Below, one piece after another: positions 7,842-15,756 of a stretch of DNA of 36,902 bases (position 1 is the stretch's first letter; each line of letters begins with the position of its first letter). Source of the stretch: Lentisphaerota bacterium (GTDB taxonomy: Bacteria > Verrucomicrobiota > Kiritimatiellia > PWTM01); the NCBI GenBank assembly GCA_016873715.1, contig VGWF01000036.1, positions 1 through 36,902 of the forward strand, read 5' to 3'. Made by a program: the position numbers and the translations under genes. The notes under the pieces are model-generated. The model ran no database searches. It was given only the letters and a program-made list of their open reading frames with translations, and was not told the origin of the DNA.

Positions 7842-8656
7842 GCCGGCAGGTCCGTGCGGTGGTGCCGGTCCTCCTGCTGCTCGTCGCGGCGTGCTGGGCA
7901 CTGAGTTCCTTTGTCGACGTCTCGCTGCAGGACCGGCCCGGCGTGCGGCTCAAGCTCCCGGCGCACCTGGGCGGCTGGGCCGGTCATGAACTCCGCTTCT
8001 GTCACGAGGCCTCCTGCAAGAAGGAGCACCGGTTGGAGGACCTCACGGGCGACCCGACGAAGTGTCCCGCCTGCGGCGGCGGACTGCACGCAATGACGGT
8101 GGAGGAGTACGAGCAGCTCCCGAAGGACACGGAGTTCATCAAGGCCATCTACCAGAGCGGGGCGGGGGAGTCCGTCTACGTCTCCATCGTGCTGACCGGC
8201 CGCGACCGCGAGAGCATCCACCGTCCCGAGCGATGCCTGACCGGGCAGGGGCACACGATCCTGTCGCGCGATGTGCGGGAGTTCCCGATGCAGGGGCGCG
8301 ACCCGCTCAAGGCGATGGTCTTCCTGAACGAGCGGAAGATCGAGACGGCGCAGGGGGCCTACGGGTACCTGTCCTACTACGCCTACTGGTTCGTCGGGCA
8401 GGGGCGGGAGACGCCGGACCACTACATGCGGATGCTCTGGCTGGCGTGGGACCGCGTGGTGCACAGCGTCGCCCACCGGTGGGCCTACATCTCGGTGTCC
8501 GGCCGGCGGGACAAGGACTCGGGCGAGTACCTCCACCAGTTGGGGGATTTCCTGCCGCTCCTGCACGACGCCATCGTCCTCCGCCCGGGGGACGCCGCCC
8601 CGGGCGCGGCGGCTCAGTCGGCCGCCACCCGGAATCCCGTGTCCGCACCGCAGTAG
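7838..8656 (+). CDS. Exosortase-associated EpsI-family protein with Cys4 motif
   Basis: 272 residues, GTG start overlapping the exosortase stop (GTGA). Residues 5-24 form an N-terminal membrane anchor, after which the protein is predicted outside the cytoplasm. The EpsI family signature is present as ESIHRPERCLTGQG (125-138). In many species EpsI is encoded with, or fused to, exosortase and is thought to assist envelope or exopolysaccharide assembly; its exact activity is unknown. An extra element lies between the anchor and the EpsI core: Cys55, Cys60, Cys76 and Cys79 (CHEASC then CPAC), resembling a zinc-ribbon or rubredoxin-like knuckle. The last 43 bp overlap the convergent SUMF1 lipoprotein gene. 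Confidence 0.88.
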   Translation: MSRQVRAVVPVLLLLVAACWALSSFVDVSLQDRPGVRLKLPAHLGGWAGHELRFCHEASCKKEHRLEDLTGDPTKCPACGGGLHAMTVEEYEQLPKDTEFIKAIYQSGAGESVYVSIVLTGRDRESIHRPERCLTGQGHTILSRDVREFPMQGRDPLKAMVFLNERKIETAQGAYGYLSYYAYWFVGQGRETPDHYMRMLWLAWDRVVHSVAHRWAYISVSGRRDKDSGEYLHQLGDFLPLLHDAIVLRPGDAAPGAAAQSAATRNPVSAPQ

Positions 8657-9327
8657 TCCCCGCGGAAGACGAACCGTCGGGCCACCGTCCCCATGGCCGG
8701 GTCGCGCTCCGACCACGCGCCTCCCCGGGCCGGGACGCCGTCCGGCACCTCTCCCGCGCACCACTCGAAGACGTTGCCGGCCATGTCGCGAAGGCCCCGC
8801 GGACCGGCGGGCGTGCTGCCGGCGTTCGCGGGGCCGGTCCGGTTCAGGACGGCGCGTCCGGCTGGATCGCCCCAGCCCCACGGCCACGGTGCGCCACGCA
8901 GACCGCCGCGCGCCGCCGCCTCCCACTCGTCCTCGGTCGGAAGACGGACGGGCACGCCGGCCTTCGACGAGAGCCAGGCGCAGTAGGCTCCGGCCTCCGC
9001 CCGCGTTACGCAGGCGATCGGCCGGCCGGCGCGGCCGGGGGCCGGGGCCCAGCCGCGGCCGCGGCGGACGAGATCCGGGTGCGGGTCCATGACCGGCGTC
9101 GCGCCCGATTCGTCCAGGTAGCGGGCGAACTCGGCGACCGTCGTCTCCCGCGCGGCGATGGAGAAGGCGGACAGCGCCGCCCTGTGCGGAGGATTCCGGG
9201 CCGCCGGGTCGCGGCTGCCCAGGTCGTGGGTTCCGCCGGGGATCCGGACGAGGGGCGGGAGGTCGGAGCCGCCGCAGGCGGCCAGCAGGAGGCCGGCCGC
9301 CGCCGGGAGCCAGGCCGGACCTTTCAT
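8614..9327 (-). CDS. SUMF1-domain lipoprotein
   Basis: 237 residues. A type II signal with lipobox LAAC (Cys18) predicts a lipid-anchored protein. The rest is a SUMF1/FGE-type fold: VRIPGGTHDLGS, ARETTVAEFARYLDE, AGAYCAWLSSKAG, VRLPTEDEWEAAARG, MAGNVFEWCAG, ARGGAWSE and the closing GADTGFRVA. It is shorter than typical FGE and the two active-site cysteines are not evident, so a structural or ligand-binding role is as likely as sulfatase maturation. ATG 9327 overlaps the stop of the upstream DUF6941-like gene (ATGA), so the pair is co-translated. Its 3' end runs 43 bp into the convergent EpsI gene. Confidence 0.82.
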   Translation of the reverse strand: MKGPAWLPAAAGLLLAACGGSDLPPLVRIPGGTHDLGSRDPAARNPPHRAALSAFSIAARETTVAEFARYLDESGATPVMDPHPDLVRRGRGWAPAPGRAGRPIACVTRAEAGAYCAWLSSKAGVPVRLPTEDEWEAAARGGLRGAPWPWGWGDPAGRAVLNRTGPANAGSTPAGPRGLRDMAGNVFEWCAGEVPDGVPARGGAWSERDPAMGTVARRFVFRGDYCGADTGFRVAAD

Positions 9328-9740
9328 GCCGGAGGCGGGGGAGTGGCGCCCTGCGGGGGGACGATCCGCTGCACGCGCAGCGGGAACCGGAGCTTCAGGT
9401 CGCCGTTGAGCAGGATCTCGACCCAGTGGGTGCCCTCGGTTGTGAAGGTCTTGTTGACGAAGATCTCCACGTTCGTGGCGGTGGCCTCCGGGCCGGGGAG
9501 CTGGAAGGCGATGTCCTTCCCGTCGATCACGGGCGTCACCTGGTCGGGGGCCAGGACGCGCGTGTGCTGGAGGAATCCGCCCTCGCCGCTGCACCAGCGC
9601 GTCACCATGAAGAGGCGCGGGTAGACGAGGGGGAACGCCGGAGCGCCGATCGCGTCGAACAGGCCGATCAGGATGAACTTCCCGTTCCGCTCCTGGCGGA
9701 CGTCGTCGCAGAGGAGGCACGATTGGAGATCCGGTGTCAT
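9324..9740 (-). CDS. DUF6941-like small conserved protein
   Basis: 138 residues. The opening SCLLCDDVRQERNGKFILIGLFDAI matches, from memory, the start of the DUF6941 family, whose members begin with a CDDVR motif followed by KxxLIGxFD. It is otherwise beta-rich, with a Pro-rich C-terminus (VPPQGATPPPPA), no signal peptide and no membrane segment. Function unknown. ATG 9740 opens directly on MTPDLQSCLL; it is in-frame with a longer, implausible upstream extension that reads into the argG control region. The stop overlaps the lipoprotein start (ATGA). The upstream 298 bp to argG form a divergent promoter region. Confidence 0.7.
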   Translation of the reverse strand: MTPDLQSCLLCDDVRQERNGKFILIGLFDAIGAPAFPLVYPRLFMVTRWCSGEGGFLQHTRVLAPDQVTPVIDGKDIAFQLPGPEATATNVEIFVNKTFTTEGTHWVEILLNGDLKLRFPLRVQRIVPPQGATPPPPA

Positions 9741-9839
9741 GCCGTCATTGTGCGCCGCGCGCCCGGGCGTTGGCAAACCGGAAAGGGCGCCCGGAACAAC
9801 CCCATCTCGGCGGAACGAGCGCCGGAGGGGCGCGCCTCG

Positions 9840-9867
9840 GCCTCCGTAGCGTCCTCGCGAAGGAGGC
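9840..9867. repeat. GCCTCC/GGAGGC stem-loop in the argG upstream region
   Basis: GCCTCC (9840-9845) pairs with GGAGGC (9862-9867) around a 16-nt loop containing GTAGCGTCCTCGCGAA. The sequence looks like a dispersed palindromic element of GC-rich PVC genomes, but only one copy is present here. It lies in the 298-bp divergent gap between the DUF6941-like gene and argG and is not followed by a T-run. Confidence 0.4.
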
Positions 9868-10038
9868 TCCGCCTGCCACTCGACGCGAAGCGGCGCGGGG
9901 TCGCGGCCGGATCCATGCGCACCCTGCGACGGGTCCCTTCGCGTGGTTCCGGCCCGGCCGGCGATTCGCGGCGGAACCGGGTCTTGAATCCGGGCTGCTG
10001 CGGCGGTACAAGTGCCCGTTCGACACCGGAGAACACGC

Positions 10039-11238
10039 ATGAAGATCGTACTCGCATACTCGGGCGGCCTCGACACGTCGGTGCTGTTGAAGTGGATCAA
10101 GCAGACGTACCGGGCCGAGATGATCGCGTTCTGCGCCGACGTGGGGCAGGAGGAGGAACTCGACGGCCTCGACGCGAAAGCGAAGAAGACCGGCGCGTCG
10201 AAGGTCTACATCGAGGACCTCCGGGCCGAGTTCGCGCGCGATTTCGTCTTCCCGATGCTCCGGGCCGGCGCCGTCTACGAGTCCGGCTACCTGCTCGGCA
10301 CCTCCATCGCGCGGCCGCTGATCGCCAAGCGCATGGTGGAGATCGCGCGGGAGAACAAGGCCCAGGCGATCGCGCATGGCGCGACGGGGAAGGGAAACGA
10401 CCAGGTGCGGTTCGAGCTCACCGCCTTCGCGTTGCAGCCCGACATCCGGATCATTGCGCCGTGGCGCGAGGCGCGGTTCCGGGAGCAGTTCCAGGGCCGG
10501 GCCGACATGATCGCCTATTGCGCGAAGAACCGGATCCCGGTCGAGGCCTCGGCCAGGAAGCCCTATTCGATGGACCGGAACCTCCTTCACATCAGCTACG
10601 AGGGCGGGATCCTCGAGGATCCGTGGAACGAGCCGACGCGGGACATCTTCAAGCTGAGCGTCGATCCCGAGGACGCCCCCGATGCCGCGGAGTGCGTCGA
10701 GATCGAGTTCAAGGCCGGCGATGCGGTCGCGGTCAACGGACGGCGGATGAACCCGCTCAAGGTCATGCAGACCCTCAACAAGCTGGCGGGACGCCACGGC
10801 GTGGGCCGGATCGACCTCGTCGAGAACCGGTTCGTCGGCATGAAGAGCCGCGGCGTCTACGAGACCCCCGCCGGCACCGTGCTGCACCGGGCGCGGGAGG
10901 CGGTGGAGCAGCTCACGATGGACCGCGAGGTGCTGCACCTCCGGAACTCGCTCGTGCCGCGCTACGCCGAGATGGTGTACTACGGGTTCTGGTTCGCCCC
11001 CGAGCGCGAGATGCTGCAGGCGGCGATGGACCGGGCGGCCTCGGTCGTCACGGGCACGGCCCGCGTGAAGCTCTACAAGGGGAACTGCACGGTCGTCGGC
11101 CGGAAGGCGCCGCGGTCCCTCTACAACCCGCACATCGCCTCGTTCGAGGGGGCGGGCGGCTACGACCAGTCCGACGCGACCGGCTTCATCCGGCTGCAGG
11201 CCCTGCGTCTGCGCGCCCGGGCGAGCGCGGGCGGATGA
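10039..11238 (+). CDS. argG: Argininosuccinate synthase
   Basis: 399 residues, the standard size. It joins citrulline and aspartate with ATP to form argininosuccinate, the penultimate step of arginine biosynthesis, in the cytoplasm. The N-terminal ATP pyrophosphatase loop [10 protein letters not shown] is intact (residues 5-14). Other family blocks are present: [32 protein letters not shown], and [25 protein letters not shown] 10039 is the clear start (KIVLAYSGG), preceded by CCGGAGAA. No other arginine gene is nearby, so it seems to be transcribed alone from the divergent gap upstream. A near-tandem octamer repeat follows the stop. Confidence 0.97.
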   Translation: MKIVLAYSGGLDTSVLLKWIKQTYRAEMIAFCADVGQEEELDGLDAKAKKTGASKVYIEDLRAEFARDFVFPMLRAGAVYESGYLLGTSIARPLIAKRMVEIARENKAQAIAHGATGKGNDQVRFELTAFALQPDIRIIAPWREARFREQFQGRADMIAYCAKNRIPVEASARKPYSMDRNLLHISYEGGILEDPWNEPTRDIFKLSVDPEDAPDAAECVEIEFKAGDAVAVNGRRMNPLKVMQTLNKLAGRHGVGRIDLVENRFVGMKSRGVYETPAGTVLHRAREAVEQLTMDREVLHLRNSLVPRYAEMVYYGFWFAPEREMLQAAMDRAASVVTGTARVKLYKGNCTVVGRKAPRSLYNPHIASFEGAGGYDQSDATGFIRLQALRLRARASAGG

Positions 11239-11255
11239 CCGACGGGCGGTCGAAG

Positions 11256-11279
11256 GGATGAACGGATGAGTGGATGAGG
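11256..11279 (+). repeat. GGATGANN octamer repeat downstream of argG
   Basis: Three consecutive octamers GGATGAAC, GGATGAGT and GGATGAGG follow the argG stop by 17 bp; the stop region itself reads GGATGACC. This is a short degenerate 8-bp tandem array with no coding role. Confidence 0.55.
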
Positions 11280-11328
11280 GCCTTCGCCCGCATCCATCCG
11301 GCCTTTCCGCCCTTCGGAGACGAAAAGA

Positions 11329-11358
11329 GCCGGACGGGTGGGTGCGCTCCCGTCCGGC
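11329..11358 (-). terminator. Intrinsic terminator of the porin gene
   Basis: A perfect 10-bp inverted repeat, GCCGGACGGG (11329-11338) and CCCGTCCGGC (11349-11358), has a 10-nt loop. On the minus strand it is followed by CTCTTTTCG, a short T-rich tract, which suits the porin gene ending at 11417. It may also stop argG transcription from the other side. Confidence 0.75.
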
Positions 11359-11416
11359 CCTCGGGATGGCCCGCGCGGTCGTGGGGAGGAGATTCCGCGC
11401 GGGTTTGGGGGCTGCT

Positions 11417-12187
11417 TCAGAATGTGTACGTCGCCGTGATGCCTCCCACGACCGCCTCGGTGTCGTCGTAGCCGATCGCCAGGGCGCCGTCCTCGATGTC
11501 GCTGTCGATCAGCGTCGTGAAGGTCGCCAGCGCGGCCAGCGAGAACTTCTCCGTCACGGCGTACGTCAGCGTCGCGCCGGCGTTGACGTCGTTGACCAGG
11601 TCGTCCTCGACGCCGAAGTAGAACGCGTTGTACTTCTCCGTCCCGTAGCCGATGGAGGCGCTCAGGCCCAGCGTCAGCTTCTCCGCCAGTGCGAAGGAGT
11701 GCGACAGGCCGAAGTTGCCGTAGAGACCTTCCGCGGCGTCGATGTCACCGTAGATCGACAGGGTCGGGTTCAGCAGCGTCTTGCCGACGATCGTCGCGTA
11801 GAACTCCCGCGTGCTGAGGCTGTACGCCGGGAACGTGTACTGGATGAAGCCCAGCGTCAGCCCGATCGGCCCCTCCAGCGGGAGCGCGTAGGACAGCGTC
11901 AGGTCAAGTTCCGTGAACTCGTCCTTGCGCTCCGTCACGAGTGCGCCCATCTCGTCGAAGGCGTTGTTGTTGTCCGTCAGGTCGAGGTTGCCCCACACGT
12001 TGATCGAGAACCCGCTGTCGTCGCTCGCCGTGATGCTCGGCTGCAGGACCGCCTCGTCGCTGTAGTACTGGCCGCGCCACATGTACCCCGACATCGGGCT
12101 CAGAGAGAACGACCCGGTCGCGGCCGCCGCCACGCCCACGCCGCCCGCCATCACCAACCCGGCCACCGTCATCGCTCGCACGTTCAT
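11417..12187 (-). CDS. Putative outer-membrane beta-barrel (porin-like) protein
   Basis: 256 residues. A Sec signal peptide (MNVRAMTVAGLVMAGGVGVAA, cut near AAA-TG) precedes a sequence of alternating polar and hydrophobic strands and Gly/Asp/Asn-rich turns. It ends in ITATYTF with the C-terminal Phe used by the Bam machinery. The start FSLSPMSGYMWRGQYYSDE resembles the opening strand of the TorF-like putative porins (GYxxRG). No enzymatic motif is visible; diffusion or binding at the outer membrane is the likely role. ATG 12187 follows AAGGAAAGG. Regulation looks special: a sigma-54-type promoter lies about 110 bp upstream and a 7-bp inverted repeat lies a further 100 bp up. A strong terminator follows the gene. 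Confidence 0.78.
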   Translation of the reverse strand: MNVRAMTVAGLVMAGGVGVAAAATGSFSLSPMSGYMWRGQYYSDEAVLQPSITASDDSGFSINVWGNLDLTDNNNAFDEMGALVTERKDEFTELDLTLSYALPLEGPIGLTLGFIQYTFPAYSLSTREFYATIVGKTLLNPTLSIYGDIDAAEGLYGNFGLSHSFALAEKLTLGLSASIGYGTEKYNAFYFGVEDDLVNDVNAGATLTYAVTEKFSLAALATFTTLIDSDIEDGALAIGYDDTEAVVGGITATYTF

Positions 12188-12298
12188 CGTCCGATCCCTT
12201 TCCTTCGTTTCGCCCTGTCCGGTCGTTCGGATCCGGGCTCTTGCCTGGCTCGTGCTCCGGCACCCCACCGGAGCTTTCTTTCTGTAGAACCATGGATT

Positions 12299-12314
12299 AG
12301 CACCGGACGTGCCA
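12299..12314 (-). promoter_or_regulatory. Sigma-54 (-24/-12) promoter of the porin gene
   Basis: On the minus strand the bases read TGGCACGTCCGGTGCT, against the consensus TGGCACGN4TTGCW. It matches 11 of 12 fixed positions, with the invariant GG and GC at the right spacing. Transcription would start near 12287, giving a leader of about 100 nt before ATG 12187. Confidence 0.7.
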
Positions 12315-12409
12315 ACAGGATGCCATGGATCGCGGAGAATCGACGGAACACGTTGCGGAACAAGTTGTTATTGGTATTTCGCGCAGCTCTTTCGAGGGTA
12401 CAAGAAGAT

Positions 12410-12437
12410 ATTCGTGACTACCGATGCATACACGAAT
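12410..12437. promoter_or_regulatory. Inverted repeat, candidate enhancer-binding-protein site
   Basis: ATTCGTG (12410-12416) and CACGAAT (12431-12437) form a perfect 7-bp inverted repeat with a 14-bp spacer, in an unusually AT-rich patch. It lies about 123-150 bp upstream of the predicted sigma-54 start, the usual place for a bacterial enhancer-binding protein. The activator is unknown. Confidence 0.5.
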
Positions 12438-12527
12438 GAAGTGACACGATAGCAATATCACACAAATGTTACCAAGTGATGGCAACGGGATGCCGGGCGG
12501 AGGGGAGGGTGGGCATCACGAAGAAGG

Positions 12528-12556
12528 AACGCCCGCCCCCGGGCGGGGCGGGCGTT
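12528..12556 (-). terminator. Intrinsic terminator of nrdJ
   Basis: AACGCCCGCC (12528-12537) pairs exactly with GGCGGGCGTT (12547-12556) around a 9-nt loop, 32 bp after the nrdJ stop. On the minus strand it continues into CCTTCTTCG, a moderately T-rich tail. Confidence 0.75.
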
Positions 12557-12587
12557 GGATCTCACGCTTCGAGGTGCGGGGGCGCCG

Positions 12588-15566
12588 TCAGGAGCAGCCC
12601 ATGGAGTTCCCGCAGTTGTAGCAGCGATAGCAGGCGCCGTTGCGGACGGTGATGGCGCCGCACTGGTCGCAGGCGGGGGCATCTTCCATGAAGTGCTGGA
12701 ACTGCGCGTCGATCCGGCTGGCCTTGACGCTTGCGTGCCGCGCGGCATCGGACGCCTTCTCGGCGGTGGCGGCGGATGCCTGGGGCGCCGGGGCTGCCGG
12801 ATCGGAGGCCTGGGCCGAGGTCGGGTTCGCTTCCTTGTCGGCCGGCTCGTCGCGCTTGTCGAGGAAGGTCTGGCCCATCCAGCGGAAGATATAATCCGTG
12901 AGGGACTTCGCGATCGGGATGTCCGGGTTCTTCGTGAATCCGCTCGGTTCGAAGCGCGAGTGGGCGAACTTCTCGACGAGGGTCTTCACGGGCACGCCGT
13001 ACTGCAGGCACAGGGAGATGGCGGTGCCGAAGGAGTCCATGAGGCCGCCGACGGTGCTGCCCTCCTTGGCCATCGTGATGAACAGCTCGCCCGGCGAGTT
13101 GTCGTCGTAGAGGCCGACGGTGAGATAGCCCTCGTGGCCGGCGATGTCGAACTTGTGGGTGATGGAGCGGCGCGTGGCCGGCATGCGGCGGCGCAGGGGG
13201 CGGGCCTTCGAGCCGTTGCCGCCGGGGGCGGCGTGGGCGGCCGGATCCGGCGCCTTGGCCTTCTCCTTGCCTTCCTTGCTCGTGTTCAGCGGCTGGCTGC
13301 GCTTGCTTCCGTCGCGGTAGATGGCGACGGCCTTCAGGCCGAGCTTCCAGCCGGTCATGTAGGTCTGGGCGATGTCCTCGACCGTCGAGGACTCGGGCAT
13401 GTTGACGGTCTTGGAGATGGCGCCGGAGAGGAACGGCTGCACCGCGCTCATCATGCGCAGGTGGGCGAGGTGGTGGATCGTGCGCTTGCCGTTCTTGGGA
13501 GGGAAGGCGCAGTCGAAGACGGGCAGGTCCTCCTCGCGGAGGCCCGGGGCGCCCTCGATCGTGTCGTGCTTGTCGATGAAGCCGCGGATGGTCTCGACCG
13601 AGGCGTCCTCGTAGCCGAGGCGCCGCAGGGCGCGCGGCACGGTCTGGTTGACGATCTTCATCATGCCGCCGCCGGCGAGGGTCTTGTACTTGACCAGGGC
13701 GATGTCCGGCTCCACGCCGGTCGTGTCGCAGTCCATCATGAACCCGATGGTCCCGGTCGGCGCGAGCACGGTGACCTGCGAGTTGCGGAACCCGTGCGCC
13801 TGGCCGGCGGCCAGCGCGGCCCCGGCGCACTCGATCGCGGCCTCGCGCAGCGGCGCGGGGCAGGATTCCGGGATCGCGTGCGCGGCCCGCCGGTGCATGT
13901 CGATCACGCCCAGCATGGCGTCGCGGTTCTTCTCGTAGCCCTCGAAGGGGCCCTGGTCGGCCGCGATCCGGGCCGAGTGCGTGAAGGCGTGGCAGTGCAT
14001 GACGGCCGTGACGGCCCCGGCCAGCGTGCGGCCCTCGTCGCTGTCGTAGGGCAGCCCCAGCGCCATCAGCATGCAGCCGAGGTTCGCGTAGCCGAGGCCG
14101 AGCGGGCGGTAGCGGTGGCTGTTGAGCGCGATCCGGTCGGTCGGGTAGCTGGAGTTGTCGACCAGGATCTCCTGCGCCGTGATGTAGATCTCGACGGCGG
14201 CCTTGAACCGGTCGACGTCGAACGTGCCGCGCTCGTCGATGAACTTCATCAGGTTCAGCGAGGCGAGGTTGCACGCGCTGTCGTCGAGGAACATGTACTC
14301 GCTGCACGGGTTGCTCGAGTTGATCGAGCCGTCGGTCTTGCACGTGTGCCAGCGCTGGATCGAGTCCTCGTACTGGACGCCCGGATCGCCGCAGGTCCAC
14401 GTGCCCTCGGCGATCCACCGCATCAGGTCGCGCGCCTTGTAGACGGGCCCGGGCTTCGAGGGGTCGGTGACGTACCGGGTCGTCCAGTCGCCGTCCTCCT
14501 CGACCGCCTTCATGAACTCGTCGGTCACGCGGATGCTGAGGTTCTCGTTCTGGAACGCGACCGACCCGTAGGCCTCGCCGTTGAAGTTCCCGGAGTAGCC
14601 CTCCTCGATCAGCGCCCAGGCCTTCTTCTCCTCGCGCTGCTTGGCCTGGATGAACTCCTTGATGTCCGGGTGCCAGACCTTCAGCGTGTTCATCTTCGCG
14701 GCGCGGCGGGTCTTGCCGCCCGACTTCACGACGCTGGCGATCGAGTCGTAGACCTTGAGGAACGACAGCGGACCGCTCGGGCGGCCGCCGCCGCTGAGGC
14801 GCTCGCGCTCGGAGCGGAGCGTGGAGAGGTCCGTGCCGCTGCCGCTGCCGAACTTGAACAGCATCGCCTCGCTGCGGGCGAGGTCCATGATGCTGTCCAT
14901 CGAGTCCTGGACCGACTGGATGAAGCACGCGGAGCACTGCGGGTGCTCGTACTGCGTGTTCGAGCGGCGGACGGCGTTCGCCAGCCTGTCGAAGTGGAAG
15001 TTGCCGGCGGCGCTTTGCTTGCCGACGCCGTAGGCATGGAAGAGCCCGCAGTTGAACCACACGGGCGAGTTGAAGGAGCCGTACTGGTTGACGCACAGGT
15101 ACGCGAGCTCGTTGTAGAACGACTCGCCGTCCTCCGGCGTCTGGAAGTACCCGTCGCGCACGCCCCAGTCGGCGATCGTGCGCACGACGCGGTGGATCAG
15201 CTGGCGCACCGAGCGCTCGCGCTCGGGCGTGCCGTGGGTTCCGTAAAAGTACTTCGACGCGACGACGTTCGTCGCGAGTTGCGACCACGGGGCGGGAACC
15301 TCGATGTTGTCCTGCTCGAAGATGACCTGCCCGCGGTCATCCGTGATCTGGGCCTTGCGGAGATCCCAGTTCACCGCCTCGAACGGGTCGACGCCCGGCG
15401 TCGTGAACACCCTCTTCACCGGAAGCCCCTTCTTCTCGCCGGAAGCCGCCGCCCGCCGGTCGGCGGAAAGGCGCGCTCCCTGTGCCGTCGAAACCCTCGC
15501 AGCCCGGTGGGTCCGCCCCGTCGACTGCACCGAATCCCTGGACTCCAGCATATTCCCGCCCCCCAT
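12588..15566 (-). CDS. nrdJ: Adenosylcobalamin-dependent ribonucleotide reductase (class II)
   Basis: 992 residues from the longest start. It reduces ribonucleotides to deoxyribonucleotides with a B12-generated thiyl radical. Class II hallmarks are FNSPVWFNCG, the glycine-rich FGSGSGTDLSTLRSE, SNPCSEYMFLDDSACNLASLN with the active-site Asn-Cys-Glu group, and LAPTGTIGFMMDCDTTGVEPD. The C-terminal Cys-rich tail (CDQCG and CYRCYNCG) is the zinc-binding/redox tail of bacterial NrdJ. The first ~44 residues are Ser/Arg/Thr-rich and unlike the family. Starts at ATG 15551 (after GGGCGGG) or at GTG 15419 (after GAAGAAGGGG, giving 943 residues beginning near KRVFTTPG) are credible alternatives. A Lys/Ala/Pro-rich linker lies near residues 770-800. 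A terminator follows. Confidence 0.96.
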   Translation of the reverse strand: MGGGNMLESRDSVQSTGRTHRAARVSTAQGARLSADRRAAASGEKKGLPVKRVFTTPGVDPFEAVNWDLRKAQITDDRGQVIFEQDNIEVPAPWSQLATNVVASKYFYGTHGTPERERSVRQLIHRVVRTIADWGVRDGYFQTPEDGESFYNELAYLCVNQYGSFNSPVWFNCGLFHAYGVGKQSAAGNFHFDRLANAVRRSNTQYEHPQCSACFIQSVQDSMDSIMDLARSEAMLFKFGSGSGTDLSTLRSERERLSGGGRPSGPLSFLKVYDSIASVVKSGGKTRRAAKMNTLKVWHPDIKEFIQAKQREEKKAWALIEEGYSGNFNGEAYGSVAFQNENLSIRVTDEFMKAVEEDGDWTTRYVTDPSKPGPVYKARDLMRWIAEGTWTCGDPGVQYEDSIQRWHTCKTDGSINSSNPCSEYMFLDDSACNLASLNLMKFIDERGTFDVDRFKAAVEIYITAQEILVDNSSYPTDRIALNSHRYRPLGLGYANLGCMLMALGLPYDSDEGRTLAGAVTAVMHCHAFTHSARIAADQGPFEGYEKNRDAMLGVIDMHRRAAHAIPESCPAPLREAAIECAGAALAAGQAHGFRNSQVTVLAPTGTIGFMMDCDTTGVEPDIALVKYKTLAGGGMMKIVNQTVPRALRRLGYEDASVETIRGFIDKHDTIEGAPGLREEDLPVFDCAFPPKNGKRTIHHLAHLRMMSAVQPFLSGAISKTVNMPESSTVEDIAQTYMTGWKLGLKAVAIYRDGSKRSQPLNTSKEGKEKAKAPDPAAHAAPGGNGSKARPLRRRMPATRRSITHKFDIAGHEGYLTVGLYDDNSPGELFITMAKEGSTVGGLMDSFGTAISLCLQYGVPVKTLVEKFAHSRFEPSGFTKNPDIPIAKSLTDYIFRWMGQTFLDKRDEPADKEANPTSAQASDPAAPAPQASAATAEKASDAARHASVKASRIDAQFQHFMEDAPACDQCGAITVRNGACYRCYNCGNSMGCS

Positions 15567-15612
15567 CCGTAACCGGTTCCTACACAGGCTATTGAAGCAT
15601 ACTTGAAAACCA

Positions 15613-15664
15613 CTACAGGTTGTTGATAACTTCTGTCACGAGCGAAAATCTACGCCACATCTTG
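15613..15664 (-). promoter_or_regulatory. Candidate pair of NrdR-type boxes upstream of nrdJ
   Basis: Two imperfect matches to the core CwAtATaTwG lie at 15613-15622 (CTACAGGTTG) and 15655-15664 (CCACATCTTG). Each matches 7 of 10 positions and they are 42 bp apart, close to four helical turns, as seen for paired NrdR sites. The second lies inside the palindrome CCACATCTTGTGG (15655-15667). Neither is a strong match. Confidence 0.3.
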
Positions 15665-15679
15665 TGGGGCTCAAGAGAA

Positions 15680-15720
15680 AAAACCGGGGTGGATTGGAAA
15701 GGGGCCACTGGAGCGGTTTT
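15680..15720 (-). terminator. Weak candidate terminator of the PflA-like gene
   Basis: AAAACCG (15680-15686) and CGGTTTT (15714-15720) can pair around a 27-nt loop. On the minus strand the second arm runs into a T6 tract (GGTTTTTTCTC). The loop is long and the stem short, so support is limited. Confidence 0.35.
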
Positions 15721-15756
15721 CGGGGCTCATTTTTTCGCCGGCCGGTGCGGGGGGTA

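Larger units (their letters stand above)
12188..12527. other. Non-coding gap: porin control region
   Basis: No credible gene lies here. The part next to the porin (12188-12300) is its leader. The middle (about 12,330-12,480) is much more AT-rich than the surroundings and holds the sigma-54-type site and the inverted repeat. The far end leads into the nrdJ terminator. Confidence 0.7.

Noticed and set aside
12555-15572. A 1005-codon open frame on the plus strand opposite nrdJ, and several other very long antisense frames
   Set aside because: They are shadows of a confidently identified gene in GC-rich DNA. The translations are rich in Val/Asp/Gly/Arg/Leu without family motifs, and similar shadows lie opposite most genes.
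15621-15629. DnaA-box-like TTATCAACA (minus strand) upstream of nrdJ
   Set aside because: It has one mismatch to the consensus, is a single copy, and there is no cluster or AT-rich unwinding region to suggest an origin.
15567-15756. Possible cobalamin riboswitch in front of the B12-dependent reductase
   Set aside because: I could not find the conserved B12-box core (GCCACTG-type with its paired elements) in the minus-strand leader; a single GCCACT at 15705 lies on the other strand.
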